Shown here piece after piece: positions 15,033 through 24,933 of a stretch of 64,000 nt of DNA; position 1 is the first letter of the stretch; each line of letters begins with the position of its first letter. The notes beneath the pieces are model-generated. The model ran no database searches and was not told the origin of the DNA. It saw only the letters and a program-made list of their open reading frames with translations. A program made the position numbers and the translations under genes. The DNA is from Kitasatospora acidiphila. GTDB lineage: Bacteria > Actinomycetota > Actinomycetes > Streptomycetales > Streptomycetaceae. The DNA is taken from NCBI RefSeq assembly GCF_006636205.1, contig NZ_VIGB01000003.1, forward strand, positions 4,330,501-4,394,500, read 5' to 3'.

Positions 15033-17019
15033 GGCGCCACCGTAAGGCGGGACTCATCCGGTGATCCAGCCCCGGAAACGGCCTGAACCTCAACGCGCTC
15101 GCCATCGTCTCCAGCTCCCAGAGGCCGCGCAGCCGGCCGTCCTGGCGGGCCATCAACTCGCCCCAGCTGCCGCGCTCCGCGACCCGCCCGTCTGCCAGCA
15201 CCAGGATCTCGTCCACGTCGGCCGTTGCCAGGGGGGTGAGGCGGTGGGTGATCAGGAGGGTGGCGCGGCCTTCGGTGGCCGCCAGGAGGTCGGCCATCAG
15301 GGCGTCGGCGGTGGGGAGGTCGAGGTGTTCGGCGGGCTCGTCGAGGATCAGGAGGGGGAAGTCGGCGAGGAGGGCGCGGGCCAGGGCGAGGCGCTGGCGC
15401 TGGCCGCCGGAGAGGCGGGCGCCGTGTTCGCCGACCATGGTGTCCAGGTCCTGGGGCAGGGTGTCGACCCAGTCGAGGAGGCGGGCCGAGGCGAGGGCGG
15501 CGCGCAGGTCGGCGTCGGTGGCGTCGGGCCGGGCCAGGCGGAGGTTCTCGCGCAGGGAGCTGTCGAAGACGTGGGCGTCCTGGGCACAGAGGCCGATCAG
15601 GCGGCGGACCGCGTCGCCGTCCAGGGAACGAGTATCCACAGCCTGTGGATACTCTGCGGCGAGCGTGACACTCCCCGAGGTCGGGTCGAGCAGCCGCAGC
15701 AGCACCTGGGCCAGCGTGGTCTTGCCGGAGCCCGAGGGGCCGACCACCGCGATCCGCTGACCGGCGGCGATGTCGAGGTCGACGCCGTCCAGGGCATGGC
15801 CCTGCTGCCCCGGGTACTGGGCACGCAGGCCGCGGACGGCGAGCGGGAACGGGTCGGCCGGAGGGAGCGCGGGGGACGCGGGCTCGACCACCGGGTCCGG
15901 GGTGTCGAGGACGTCGGTGAGCCGCTCCGCCGCCGCCCGGCTGCGTTCGCGCACCTGGACGGCGGCGGGCAGCCCGGCCACCGCCTCGAAGGCGGCGAGC
16001 GGGGTGATGATGACGACGGCCAGGCAGAGCCCGGAGAGGCGACCGCCGGCCACCGCCTGCACGCCGACCGCCGCACACCCGGCCACCGTGAGCCCGGTGA
16101 GCAGTGCGGTCAGCCCGGCGCCGAGCGCGGTGGTCCCGGCCGAGCGGGCGGCCAGCCGGGTCAGCCTGGCGTCGGCGGCCCGGACGGCGGCCAGGCGGCT
16201 CGGCAGCGCGCCGGCGACCGTGAGTTCGGCGGTGCCGGTGCAGGTGTCCACCACGGCGGTGGCCAGCGTGCCGCGCGCAGGCGATTGCTGACGTTCCGTC
16301 AGCGAGGAGCCCCGGGCGGCCAGGAGAGGCACCGCGACCCCGGTGAGCAGCAGGCCGAGCGCGAGCACCACCCCGGCGGCGGGCACCAGCAGGCCCAGGC
16401 CGACGGAGACCAGGACCGACACCGCACCGGCCACGCAGGCGGGCAGCCGCCAGCGCAGGTACCAGTCCTGCACCGAGTCGACGTCGGCGACCAGCCGGGA
16501 GAGCAGGTCGCCGCGCCGGAACGCGGGCAGCGCGGCCGGGGCCAGCCGCTCCAGGCGCTGGTACACGGTGACCCGCAGGCTGCCCAGGGTGCGCAGCACG
16601 GCGTCGTGCGAGACCAGCCGCTCGGCGTACCGGAAGAAGCCGCGCCCCACGCCGAAGGCGCGCACCGAGGTGACCGCCACCATCAGGTAGAGCACCGGCG
16701 GGTGCTGCGAAGCCCGGGAGATCAGCCACCCGGAGGTGGCGAGCAGCGCGACGGCGCAGCCGAGCGCCAGCGAGCCGAGCAGCACGGCCAGCCAGAACCG
16801 CCGCCGGGGGCGCCCGGCCTCGGCGGTGCGGAACAGCCGGGAGAGCCTGCGGAGCGGCGCGCCGGGGGAAGCCAGCGGGGTACCGGAGGCGGGCAGTGGG
16901 GTGCCGGGGGAAGCCAGCTGGGTACCGGAGGCGGGCAGCGACGCAGGAGCGCCCGCCTCCGCTGACGGGGCGTCACCCCGTGCGCTCACCGTCGATGTCG
17001 GCACCGCAGCAGCCGCCAC
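14986..17019 (-). CDS. cydC: CydC half of the thiol-reductant ABC exporter
   Basis: 677 aa from GTG 17019. Residues 18-58 are a Pro/Ala/Ser-rich linker made of a 42-bp DNA repeat (16861-16902 and 16903-16940). Then comes a six-helix ABC exporter membrane domain and an ATPase domain with Walker A (GPSGSGKTT), the signature LSGGQRQRLALARALL and Walker B LLILDEPAEHLD. CydDC exports glutathione or cysteine-type reductants needed to assemble cytochrome bd. The gene overlaps cydD by 34 nt in a different frame; one missing G in the CCCCC/GGGGG run at 17027-17031 would join them into a single fused CydDC protein, the usual streptomycete form. Confidence 0.92.
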   Translation of the reverse strand: MAAAAVPTSTVSARGDAPSAEAGAPASLPASGTQLASPGTPLPASGTPLASPGAPLRRLSRLFRTAEAGRPRRRFWLAVLLGSLALGCAVALLATSGWLISRASQHPPVLYLMVAVTSVRAFGVGRGFFRYAERLVSHDAVLRTLGSLRVTVYQRLERLAPAALPAFRRGDLLSRLVADVDSVQDWYLRWRLPACVAGAVSVLVSVGLGLLVPAAGVVLALGLLLTGVAVPLLAARGSSLTERQQSPARGTLATAVVDTCTGTAELTVAGALPSRLAAVRAADARLTRLAARSAGTTALGAGLTALLTGLTVAGCAAVGVQAVAGGRLSGLCLAVVIITPLAAFEAVAGLPAAVQVRERSRAAAERLTDVLDTPDPVVEPASPALPPADPFPLAVRGLRAQYPGQQGHALDGVDLDIAAGQRIAVVGPSGSGKTTLAQVLLRLLDPTSGSVTLAAEYPQAVDTRSLDGDAVRRLIGLCAQDAHVFDSSLRENLRLARPDATDADLRAALASARLLDWVDTLPQDLDTMVGEHGARLSGGQRQRLALARALLADFPLLILDEPAEHLDLPTADALMADLLAATEGRATLLITHRLTPLATADVDEILVLADGRVAERGSWGELMARQDGRLRGLWELETMASALRFRPFPGLDHRMSPALRWRHEQSPRSAGRARRGL

Positions 17020-18665
17020 CGGAGCACCCCCACCGCCACCCGCTCCTCCGCCAGCGTCAGCAGCGCCGGGCGGTGGGCAACCAGCAGCACGGTGCGGCGC
17101 GGGTCGGCGGTGAGCGCCCGCACGGCGTCCACGACCGCTGCCTCGCTCTCGGCGTCCAGGTTGGCCGTCGGCTCGTCGAGCAGCACCAGCGGACGGTCGG
17201 CCAGCAGCGCCCTGGCCAGCGCCAGCCGTTGCCGCTGCCCGGCCGAGAGCCCGGTGCCGCCCTCCCCCAGCACGGTGTCCGGCGCGGCGAATCCGAGGGC
17301 GCCCACCGCCCGCAGGGCATCGGCGACCTCCGCGTCCGACGCCTCGGGGCGGGCCAGCCGGACGTTCTCGGCGACCGTGCCGGCGAACAGGTGCGGGCGC
17401 TGCGGCACCCAGGCGATCTGGGCCCGCCAGGACGCGAGGTCCAGCGACCCCAGCGGATACGCCTGCCCGTCGGCCGCGACGACCGTCACCGACCCGCTCT
17501 CCAAAGGAACGAACCCCAGCAGCACCGCCAGCAGCGTGCTCTTCCCCGCGCCGCTGGGTCCGGTCAGCGCCACCGTCCGGCCCGCCGCCACCGAGAAGTC
17601 GGCCCCGTCGACGGCCGGCTCCACCCGCCCGGGGTAGCGAACCGTCACGCCGTCAATCACCAAGGACGCCCCGACCAGCGAAGGCGCCGGCACCGCACCC
17701 GCCGACGGCAGCGGCGTCTCCAGCACGGCGAACACCTCGCCCGCCGCCGCCAGCCCCTCCGCACTCGCGTGGTAGAGCGCGCCGACCTGGCGCAGCGGCA
17801 GGTAGACCTCGGGCGCCAGGATCAGCACCAGCAGGCCGGTCTCCAGGTCCATCGACCCGTCCACCAGCCGGAAGCCGATCGACACCGCGACCAGCGCCAC
17901 CGAGATGGTGGCCAGCAGCTCCAGTGCGAAGGAGGAGACGAAGGCCAGGCGCAGGGTGCGCAGGGTGGCCTGGCGGTAGTCGTCGGTGATCTTGCGGACC
18001 GCCGCCGCCTGGGCCTTGGCCCGGCCGAAGACCTTCAGCGTCGGCAAGCCGGCGACCACGTCGAGGAAGTGGTGGGAGAGCCGGGCGAGCGAGCGCCACT
18101 GACGGTCCATCCGGCCCTGGGTGGCCCAGCCGATCAGCACCATGAACAGCGGGATCAGCGGCAGCGTGCCGACGATGATCGCGGCGCTGACCCAGTCGGC
18201 GCCGAGGATCCGGGCCAGCAGCACCGCCGGGGCGACCACGGCGAGGGCCAACTGCGGCAGGTAGCGGGCGAAGTAGTCGTCCAGCGCGTCGATGCCCCGG
18301 GTGGCCAGGGTGACCAGCTCACCGGTGCGGCGGCCGGCCAGGTACGCCGGGCCGAGCGCGGTGGCGTGCTCGACCAGCCGCCCGCGCAGCCGGGACTTGA
18401 CCCGGGCCACCGAGCGGTGCGCGGCCAGCTCGGTGAGCCAGGCGACGCCCGCCCGGCCGAGCGCCACCAGCGCGAGCAGCCCCAGCGGCAGCGCCAACGC
18501 CCGTACACCCTGCCCGTGTTGGAAGCAGCGGACCACGATCTCAGCGATCAGCGTCGCCTGCGCCAGGGTCAGCGCGGCACCCACCGCCCCCAGCAGCACG
18601 GTGGCCGCCATGAACCGCCGCGCCGCCCGTGCCTCGGCCAGCAGCCGCGGATCCACCGGTTTCAC
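16986..18665 (-). CDS. cydD: CydD half of the thiol-reductant ABC exporter
   Basis: 559 aa from GTG 18665 (GGGGAG upstream). ABC exporter membrane domain (about 20-310) and ATPase domain with Walker A GPSGAGKST, signature LSAGQRQRLALARALL and Walker B LVLLDEPTANLD. Partner of CydC; together they load the periplasm with thiols for cytochrome bd and c assembly. The last residues (GVLRWRLLRCRHRR) do not look like a CydD end. Adding one G at 17027-17031 gives a continuous frame (VAVGGAPVAAAAVPTSTV) into CydC, for 1226 aa overall. It lies 27 nt after cydB in the cyd operon. Confidence 0.92.
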   Translation of the reverse strand: MKPVDPRLLAEARAARRFMAATVLLGAVGAALTLAQATLIAEIVVRCFQHGQGVRALALPLGLLALVALGRAGVAWLTELAAHRSVARVKSRLRGRLVEHATALGPAYLAGRRTGELVTLATRGIDALDDYFARYLPQLALAVVAPAVLLARILGADWVSAAIIVGTLPLIPLFMVLIGWATQGRMDRQWRSLARLSHHFLDVVAGLPTLKVFGRAKAQAAAVRKITDDYRQATLRTLRLAFVSSFALELLATISVALVAVSIGFRLVDGSMDLETGLLVLILAPEVYLPLRQVGALYHASAEGLAAAGEVFAVLETPLPSAGAVPAPSLVGASLVIDGVTVRYPGRVEPAVDGADFSVAAGRTVALTGPSGAGKSTLLAVLLGFVPLESGSVTVVAADGQAYPLGSLDLASWRAQIAWVPQRPHLFAGTVAENVRLARPEASDAEVADALRAVGALGFAAPDTVLGEGGTGLSAGQRQRLALARALLADRPLVLLDEPTANLDAESEAAVVDAVRALTADPRRTVLLVAHRPALLTLAEERVAVGVLRWRLLRCRHRR

Positions 18666-18692
18666 GTCAACTCCCCGCTCACTAGCCGGAAC

Positions 18693-19693
<1,001 letters not shown>

Positions 19694-19712
19694 GGCGAGT
19701 TCCTTTCCGGGC

Positions 19713-21266
19713 TCAGTAGGCGAAGGCCATCGGCTGGTCGGCGTCCTGGTCCGCCCCGGGACCGCGAAGCACCGGGTCCTTGGCGGGCGGCTGCTCGTCG
19801 ACGTCGGGGCCGGCCTTGGCGTACTTGGCGAGCAGCCGCACCTCGATCACGGCGAGGATCGCGTAGAGCACGGTGAAGGTGATGAACGCGCCGATCTGGG
19901 TCCCGACACTGACGTTGGGCGAGGCCGAGTTGGCGGTCTTCAGCAGGCCGAAGACGCTCCAGGGCTGCCGGCCCATCTCGGTGAAGATCCAGCCGAAGCT
20001 GTTGGCGATCAGCGGGAAGCCCATGGTCAGGATGCCGATCCGCCAGCTCCACTTGGTGAGCAGCGGGCCCATCTCCCGGGTGGGGGTGAGCATCAGGCGC
20101 GGCGGCTCGTCGTCGCCGGTGCGGAACTCGGGGGCCAGGAACCGCCGCTTGCGGGTGGTCCATAGTCCGATCAGCCCGGCCACGAAGGAGGTCATGCCGA
20201 ACCCGATCATCAGGCGGAAGCCCCAGTAGGTGACGAAGACGCTCGGGATGTAGTCCTGCGGGCTGCCGCCGTACTTGGCGGCCTCGGCGGCGGCGGTGTC
20301 GTTGATGCCGGGCACCGCGTCGGTGAAGTTGCTCTTGGCGAGGAAGGACAGTATCCCGGGGATCTGCAGCTCGACCGAGTTGTGGCCCTTGCTGACGTCG
20401 CCGATCGCGAAGATCGAGAACGGGGCGGGCTGCTCGGTGTTCCAGAGCGCCTCGGCGGCGGCCATCTTCATCGGCTGCTGCTCGAACATCACCTTGGCCA
20501 GGGTGTCGCCGCTGACCGCGGTGCCCAGGCCGGCGACCACGGCCATCACCAGACCGAGCCGCAGCGAGGTGCGCATCGAGGCGACCTTGCGGCCGTCAGT
20601 GCTCTGACCTGCCCGGGCCCGTTGCTTGGCCTTCCACAGGTGGTACGAGGCGATGCCCACCACAAAGGCGGCGCCGGTCAGGAAGGCGGCGGTGAGGGTG
20701 TGGAAAACCACGACCAGGGTGGTGTCCTGGAAGAGCACCTTGCCGATGTCGGTGAGCTGGGCCCGCCCGGTGACCGGGTTGATCCGGTAGCCGGTGGGGT
20801 GCTGCATCCAGGAGTTGGCGGCCAGGATGAAGTAGGCGGAGAGCATGGTGCCGATCGACACCAGCCACATGCAGGCGCAGTGCAGCTTCTTCGGCAGCTT
20901 GTCCCAGCCGAAGATCCACAGGCCGATGAAGGTGGACTCGAAGAAGAAGGCGATCAGCGCCTCCATCGCGAGCGGGGCGCCGAAGACGTCACCGACGAAG
21001 CGCGAGTAGTCGGACCAGTTCATGCCGAACTGGAACTCCTGCACGATCCCGGTCACCACGCCCATGGCGATGTTGATCAGGAAGAGCTTGCCCCAGAACT
21101 TGGTGGCGTGGAAGTACTTCTGCTTCCCCGTGCGGACCCAGGCGGTCTCCAGCCCGGCGGTCATCGCGGCCAGGCTGATGGTCAGCGGCACGAACAGGAA
21201 GTGATAGACGGTGGTGACCCCGAACTGCCATCGGGCGATGGTCTCGTGAGCGATTGCCAGCTCCAC
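19713..21266 (-). CDS. cydA: Cytochrome bd ubiquinol/menaquinol oxidase subunit I (CydA)
   Basis: 517 aa from GTG 21266, with GAGG 5 nt upstream. All hallmarks are present: haem-ligand His22 in VTTVYHFLFVPL, the FWGKLFLINIAMGVVTGIVQEFQFG block, NSWMQHPTG, VVFHTLTAAFLTG (haem b558 ligand His) and GRQPW. Spans the membrane about nine times. CydA holds haems b558, b595 and d and the quinol site. First gene of the cydA-cydB-cydDC operon. A Rex-type site about 150 nt upstream predicts repression when NAD+/NADH is high and induction under oxygen limitation. Confidence 0.97.
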   Translation of the reverse strand: MELAIAHETIARWQFGVTTVYHFLFVPLTISLAAMTAGLETAWVRTGKQKYFHATKFWGKLFLINIAMGVVTGIVQEFQFGMNWSDYSRFVGDVFGAPLAMEALIAFFFESTFIGLWIFGWDKLPKKLHCACMWLVSIGTMLSAYFILAANSWMQHPTGYRINPVTGRAQLTDIGKVLFQDTTLVVVFHTLTAAFLTGAAFVVGIASYHLWKAKQRARAGQSTDGRKVASMRTSLRLGLVMAVVAGLGTAVSGDTLAKVMFEQQPMKMAAAEALWNTEQPAPFSIFAIGDVSKGHNSVELQIPGILSFLAKSNFTDAVPGINDTAAAEAAKYGGSPQDYIPSVFVTYWGFRLMIGFGMTSFVAGLIGLWTTRKRRFLAPEFRTGDDEPPRLMLTPTREMGPLLTKWSWRIGILTMGFPLIANSFGWIFTEMGRQPWSVFGLLKTANSASPNVSVGTQIGAFITFTVLYAILAVIEVRLLAKYAKAGPDVDEQPPAKDPVLRGPGADQDADQPMAFAY

Positions 21267-21411
21267 CTCGGCCTCTTCCCTGCTGATCGCCGCCCGGTCC
21301 CGGAGCGGACAGCTGTCCGTTCTGACCGGATTTCACCAGAATCCTGCCTCACTTAACCGGCAAAGGTGTGCTTTGTCGCAAACCACACCAAGGCAGGTCA
21401 AGCTAGTGAGC

Positions 21412-21435
21412 TTGTGAACGTGAACACTTTCACAA
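21412..21435. promoter_or_regulatory. Rex-type redox operator upstream of cydA
   Basis: TTGTGAAC at 21412-21419 runs into an 18-bp site at 21418-21435, ACGTGAA-CACT-TTCACAA, whose right half is a perfect Rex half-site and left half matches 5 of 7. Known streptomycete Rex operators follow TTGTGAA-N4-TTCACAA and lie ahead of cydA. The extra TTGTGAAC makes an overlapping second half-site. Confidence 0.75.
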
Positions 21436-21485
21436 GGCCTGCGAACAGTATGACCTACACACCATCAGCACGATGCGGCGGGGGT

Positions 21486-21508
21486 GCTGTTAAACCGCTC
21501 ACAGCGGT
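21486..21508 (-). terminator. Probable terminator of the kinase/regulator operon
   Basis: Just past the kinase stop on the minus strand: a 6-bp perfect stem ACCGCT/AGCGGT (21494-21508, loop of 3) followed by TTTAACAG. Short and with only a partial T run, so confidence is moderate. Confidence 0.45.
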
Positions 21509-21521
21509 GTGAAGACGCTGG

Positions 21522-23051
21522 TCAGGAGCCTGTCGCCGACGACAGCGCGACCCGGAAGACGGCGCCCACGCCGTCTCCGGTCTCCAGGGTCAGCTCGCCG
21601 CCGTGGGCGCGGGTCAGGGCTGCCGCGATGGCCAGGCCGAGGCCCGCGCCACCGCCGTCGAGCCGGCTGCGCGAGGCGTCCACCCGGTAGAACCGCTCGA
21701 ACACCCGCTCCGCCTGATCGTTCGTCAACCCCGGTCCGGCGTCGGCCACTTCGAGCAGGCACGAGCCGTTCACCGACCCCACTCCGATCCGCACCGCAGT
21801 GCCCCGCGGGGTGTGCTTGACCGCGTTGCCGACCATGTTGCTGACCACCTGGCGCAGCCGCGCCTCGTCCCCCAGCACCGGCGCGGCGCCGGGCGCGCCG
21901 ATGCCGCCGGGGCCGGTCAGCGAGACCGGCCGGCTCGGGTCGAGCGCGGTCAGATCGTGCAGCGCGTCGGCGGCCAGCGTGCGCAGGTCCATCGGCGCCA
22001 GGTCGAGCGGGCGCTCCTCGTCGAGCCGGGCCAGCGTCAGCAGGTCCTCGACCAGGCCGCCCAGCCGCTGGGCCTCGGCCTCGATCCGGCCCATGGTCCG
22101 CTTGACGTCGGCCTCCTCGCGCAGCGCACCCATCCGGTAGAGCTCGGCGAAGCCGCGGATCCCGGCCAGCGGAGTGCGCAGCTCGTGCGAGGCGTCGGCG
22201 ACGAAGCGGCGCATCCTCGACTCGGAGGCGGCCCGGGCGGCGAACGCCGACTCGATCTGGTCGAGCATGCCGTTGAGCGCCTGCGCGAGCCGCCCGACCT
22301 CGGTGGAGGTCGGCAGCTCGGGCATCCGCTGGGAGAGCTCACCGGCGGCGATCAGCGCGGTGCGGTTCTCGATCCGGCGCAGCGGGCGCAGCCCGGCCCG
22401 CACCGCGAAGAAGCCGACCCCGCCGAGCAGCACCAGCACCGCGCCGCCGATCACCACGAAGGCGATCTGCAGCCGCTCCACCGTGGAGTACACATCGCCC
22501 AGCGAGGCGGCGCTCACCACGTAGGCGGAGGTGGTCGGGGAGCCCGGGGCGGTGCCGTCCGTCCGCAGGATCAGCACCCGCCAGGGGTCGTCGCCGTCCC
22601 CGTTCTGGCCGGGCACGTCGAAGGCGTCGCCGACACGGTCGGCCAGCTGCGCGGCGGTGAAGGGCGGCAGCTGGAGACCGGGGTCGGAGGGCGCCATCGG
22701 CTGCCGCATCGACCGCAGCACGGTGCCGTCGGCGGCCAGCATCCGCACCTCGTAGACGCTGGGCAGACCGGCCGGCGTGCCCCGCCGGCTGGCGATCAGG
22801 TTGTCGCTGGCGAACGGCGAGTTGGCGGGCCCAGCAGAACCGCGCGGCCAGTTGCGGTGTGCCATCTGGGTGCCGACCCGCTCCAGCTGCTGGTCGAGCC
22901 GGCTGGTCATCTGGTTGCGCACGGTGCCGAGCACCACCAGGTCGCTGACCACCAGACCGGCGGCGACCAGCACCAGGGTGAGCACCAGCAGCCTGGCCCG
23001 CAGCGAGAGCGGTTTCAGCACGCGCCCGCGCAGCCGGGCCAGTCGCCGCAC
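21522..23051 (-). CDS. OmpR-partner sensor histidine kinase
   Basis: 509 aa from GTG 23051, which starts 4 nt after the response-regulator stop. Two transmembrane helices (about 20-45 and 195-220) frame an extracellular sensor of about 150 residues. A HAMP domain (about 222-275) and HisKA with the acceptor in FVADASHELRTPLAG (about H291) follow, then an HATPase domain (NMVGNAVKHTPRG, DAGPGL, GGGAGLGLAIAAAL). Architecture matches the TcrY/PrrB class of actinobacterial kinases. The external sensor has no recognisable domain, so its signal is unknown. Confidence 0.93.
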   Translation of the reverse strand: MRRLARLRGRVLKPLSLRARLLVLTLVLVAAGLVVSDLVVLGTVRNQMTSRLDQQLERVGTQMAHRNWPRGSAGPANSPFASDNLIASRRGTPAGLPSVYEVRMLAADGTVLRSMRQPMAPSDPGLQLPPFTAAQLADRVGDAFDVPGQNGDGDDPWRVLILRTDGTAPGSPTTSAYVVSAASLGDVYSTVERLQIAFVVIGGAVLVLLGGVGFFAVRAGLRPLRRIENRTALIAAGELSQRMPELPTSTEVGRLAQALNGMLDQIESAFAARAASESRMRRFVADASHELRTPLAGIRGFAELYRMGALREEADVKRTMGRIEAEAQRLGGLVEDLLTLARLDEERPLDLAPMDLRTLAADALHDLTALDPSRPVSLTGPGGIGAPGAAPVLGDEARLRQVVSNMVGNAVKHTPRGTAVRIGVGSVNGSCLLEVADAGPGLTNDQAERVFERFYRVDASRSRLDGGGAGLGLAIAAALTRAHGGELTLETGDGVGAVFRVALSSATGS

Positions 23052-23055
23052 CAGG

Positions 23056-23904
23056 TCAGTCCTGGTTCTGCTGGGGCGGGCGGCGCAGCGCGTAGCCGAT
23101 GCCGCGCACGGTGTGGATCAGCTTGGGGCCGTGCTCCGGCCCGGCGTCCAACTTGCGGCGCAGGTAGGAGATGTAGGACTCGACGATGCTGAGGTCGCCG
23201 CCGAAGTCGTAGGCCCAGACGTGGTCGAGGATCTGCGCCTTGGAGACCACCCGGCCGACGTTGGCCATCAGGTAGTGCAGCAGCTTGAACTCGGTGGGCG
23301 ACAGCGAGACCGGGCGGCCGTCCCGGGTGACCTCGTGGGCCAGCGGGTCCAGGGTGAGGTCGGCGACCACCAGGCGGCCGTCCTCGGCCGGTCCGCCGGC
23401 CCGGCGCAGGATCGCCCGGATCCGGGCGATCAGCTCCTCCAGGCTGAACGGCTTGGTGACGTAGTCGTCCGCACCGGCGGCCAGGCCGTGCACCTTGTCC
23501 TCGGTGCCGTCCTTGGCGGTGAGGAAGAGCACCGGCAGGTGCTCGGAGGGGCGGGGACGGCCGGGGCGGGCGGCCAGGCCGGCCGGGTTGGCGATCTGCT
23601 GGCGGCGGGTCTGCTCGCGCAGCCGCTCCACCACCGTGAAGCCGTCCAGGTCGGGCAGCATCACGTCGAGCACCACCAGGTCGGGCCGCTCCTCGGCGAT
23701 GGCGGCCAGCGCCTCCTCACCGGTGGCGGCCGACTCGACCCGGAAACCGGAGAACCGCAGCGAGGCGGAGAGCAGCTCGCGGATGTTCGGCTCGTCGTCC
23801 ACCACGAGCAGGAAGGCCTCACCGCTGGGCTGGCCGATCGGGGCTTGCGCGCCGGCGGCCGTTCCTGGGCGGACGGTTTCCTGGGTGGCGATCCCTGGCA
23901 TCAC
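23056..23904 (-). CDS. OmpR/PhoB-family response regulator
   Basis: 282 aa from GTG 23904 (GGAGG 8 nt upstream); ATG 23901 is the alternative. A 35-residue low-complexity N-terminus precedes the receiver (LLVVDDEPNIREL, acceptor in LVVLDVMLPDLDG) and a winged-helix domain (LSPTEFKLLHYLMANVGRVVSK, YISYLRRKLDAG, IHTVRGIGYALR). The receiver carries an insertion of about 20 residues (QQIANPAGLAARPGRPRPSE) between alpha-3 and beta-4, which is unusual. First gene of a two-gene operon with the kinase. Confidence 0.93.
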   Translation of the reverse strand: MMPGIATQETVRPGTAAGAQAPIGQPSGEAFLLVVDDEPNIRELLSASLRFSGFRVESAATGEEALAAIAEERPDLVVLDVMLPDLDGFTVVERLREQTRRQQIANPAGLAARPGRPRPSEHLPVLFLTAKDGTEDKVHGLAAGADDYVTKPFSLEELIARIRAILRRAGGPAEDGRLVVADLTLDPLAHEVTRDGRPVSLSPTEFKLLHYLMANVGRVVSKAQILDHVWAYDFGGDLSIVESYISYLRRKLDAGPEHGPKLIHTVRGIGYALRRPPQQNQD

Positions 23905-23991
23905 GTGGCGGGCCTCCCGGCTCTGGGCGTTCTTCCGATCGGATGACAGACGGTTCCGGAGGCTACGCGAAATCTGTGAAAAATGCATGAG

Positions 23992-24027
23992 CCGGTTGGT
24001 CCCTTTGTATTCGACGAGACCAACCGG
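23992..24027 (-). terminator. Intrinsic terminator after the VC0807-family gene
   Basis: Perfect 10-bp arms CCGGTTGGTC (23992-24001) and GACCAACCGG (24018-24027) with a 16-nt loop. Reading the minus strand, a TTTTT run follows about 8 nt later. Placed between the VC0807-family stop and the response-regulator start. Confidence 0.6.
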
Positions 24028-24103
24028 ATCGGCGCGGTCACACCGCGTTGGCATGCGGCCACCGGCTTGTTCGTGAACGCCTGGCCGGTGGCGCCGGTGA
24101 AGA

Positions 24104-24805
24104 TCAGGCGGTGGCGCCCGGCTCGCACTGGGCCGCCAGCGCCGCGCGGGCGGCCTCACCACGGGCCCGGGAGCGCTTGGCGTACATCATCGTCCAGAAG
24201 ATCAGCGCCCCGGTGAAGGCGTACGGCAGGATGCTGTTCACCGTGACCACCTGGCCGTGGGGCAGCGTGTAGACGCAGACCAGCCGGATCGCCGCCTCCA
24301 GCAGGAAGCCCACGCCCCAGCCGATGGTGAGGTTGCGCTGCACGGTGCGGAAGCCCTCGTACTGCCACAGGCCGTTCCACCACGCGACCTGCTCGGCGGT
24401 GCCGTCGGTGGCGAACTTGCGGCCGAAGTAGAACATCAGCGGCTTGGGCGCGAGCAGGGTGACCAGGCAGAGCACCCCGAACAGGCCGGTGATCGCCGAG
24501 TCCTTGGCGAGCAGCAGCTTGGCGTCGTGCGGGCCGATGAAGGAGACGACCACGGTGAGCGCGACGAAGATCAGCGAGACCACCGCGAACTCGTCGACCC
24601 GGCGGTGCCAGGCCAGGTAGATCGCGATGTCGATGACCGGGCCGAGGCCGGAGAGCAGCACCGCGAGGTACTCGCTGGTGTGGCCGTGGAAGTGGTTGTA
24701 GATCAGGATCGGCGCCACCACGTTGAAGCCGATGGAGATCAACCAACCGAGCGCCGCGCTGGAGCCCTTGCGGGCAGGAGCGGCCGGCGGAGCGGAACTG
24801 GACAA
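24104..24805 (-). CDS. VC0807-family membrane protein
   Basis: 233 aa from TTG 24805, which has GGGGGA 6 nt upstream; no ATG fits better. Six or seven hydrophobic helices, with PILIYNHFHGHTSEYLAVLLSG in part, GPHDAKLLLAKDSAITGLFG in part and a W-W-N pair (AEQVAWWNGLW) that mark the VC0807-like family. Function of the family is unknown; some members sit near antibiotic or terpene genes. The last 25 residues are basic and Ala-rich. Single-gene unit between two hairpins. Confidence 0.78.
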   Translation of the reverse strand: MSSSAPPAAPARKGSSAALGWLISIGFNVVAPILIYNHFHGHTSEYLAVLLSGLGPVIDIAIYLAWHRRVDEFAVVSLIFVALTVVVSFIGPHDAKLLLAKDSAITGLFGVLCLVTLLAPKPLMFYFGRKFATDGTAEQVAWWNGLWQYEGFRTVQRNLTIGWGVGFLLEAAIRLVCVYTLPHGQVVTVNSILPYAFTGALIFWTMMYAKRSRARGEAARAALAAQCEPGATA

Positions 24806-24825
24806 GCTATTCCCCCGGGGAAGTG

Positions 24826-24869
24826 AATGTGCGACGCGCCGGCGCACTATCGCCGACGCGTCGCACATT
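24826..24869. terminator. Long hairpin between the efflux operon and the VC0807-family gene
   Basis: 19-bp arms (24826-24844 and 24851-24869) with a single mismatch and a 6-nt loop CACTAT. It lies after the last gene of the efflux operon and 21 bp upstream of the next start codon. No T run follows, so it could be a terminator of the streptomycete type, an operator, or both. Confidence 0.6.
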
Positions 24870-24933
24870 GTGGCGGAACAGCGGGGTCCCGGTATAGAGA
24901 AGGAGAGGATCCGGTTTCGCTCCTGAGGAGGCG

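Noticed and set aside
15061..16965. Long plus-strand open frame opposite cydC
   Set aside because: Composition is a His/Arg/Gly-rich shadow with no domain; the minus strand encodes a clear ABC transporter.
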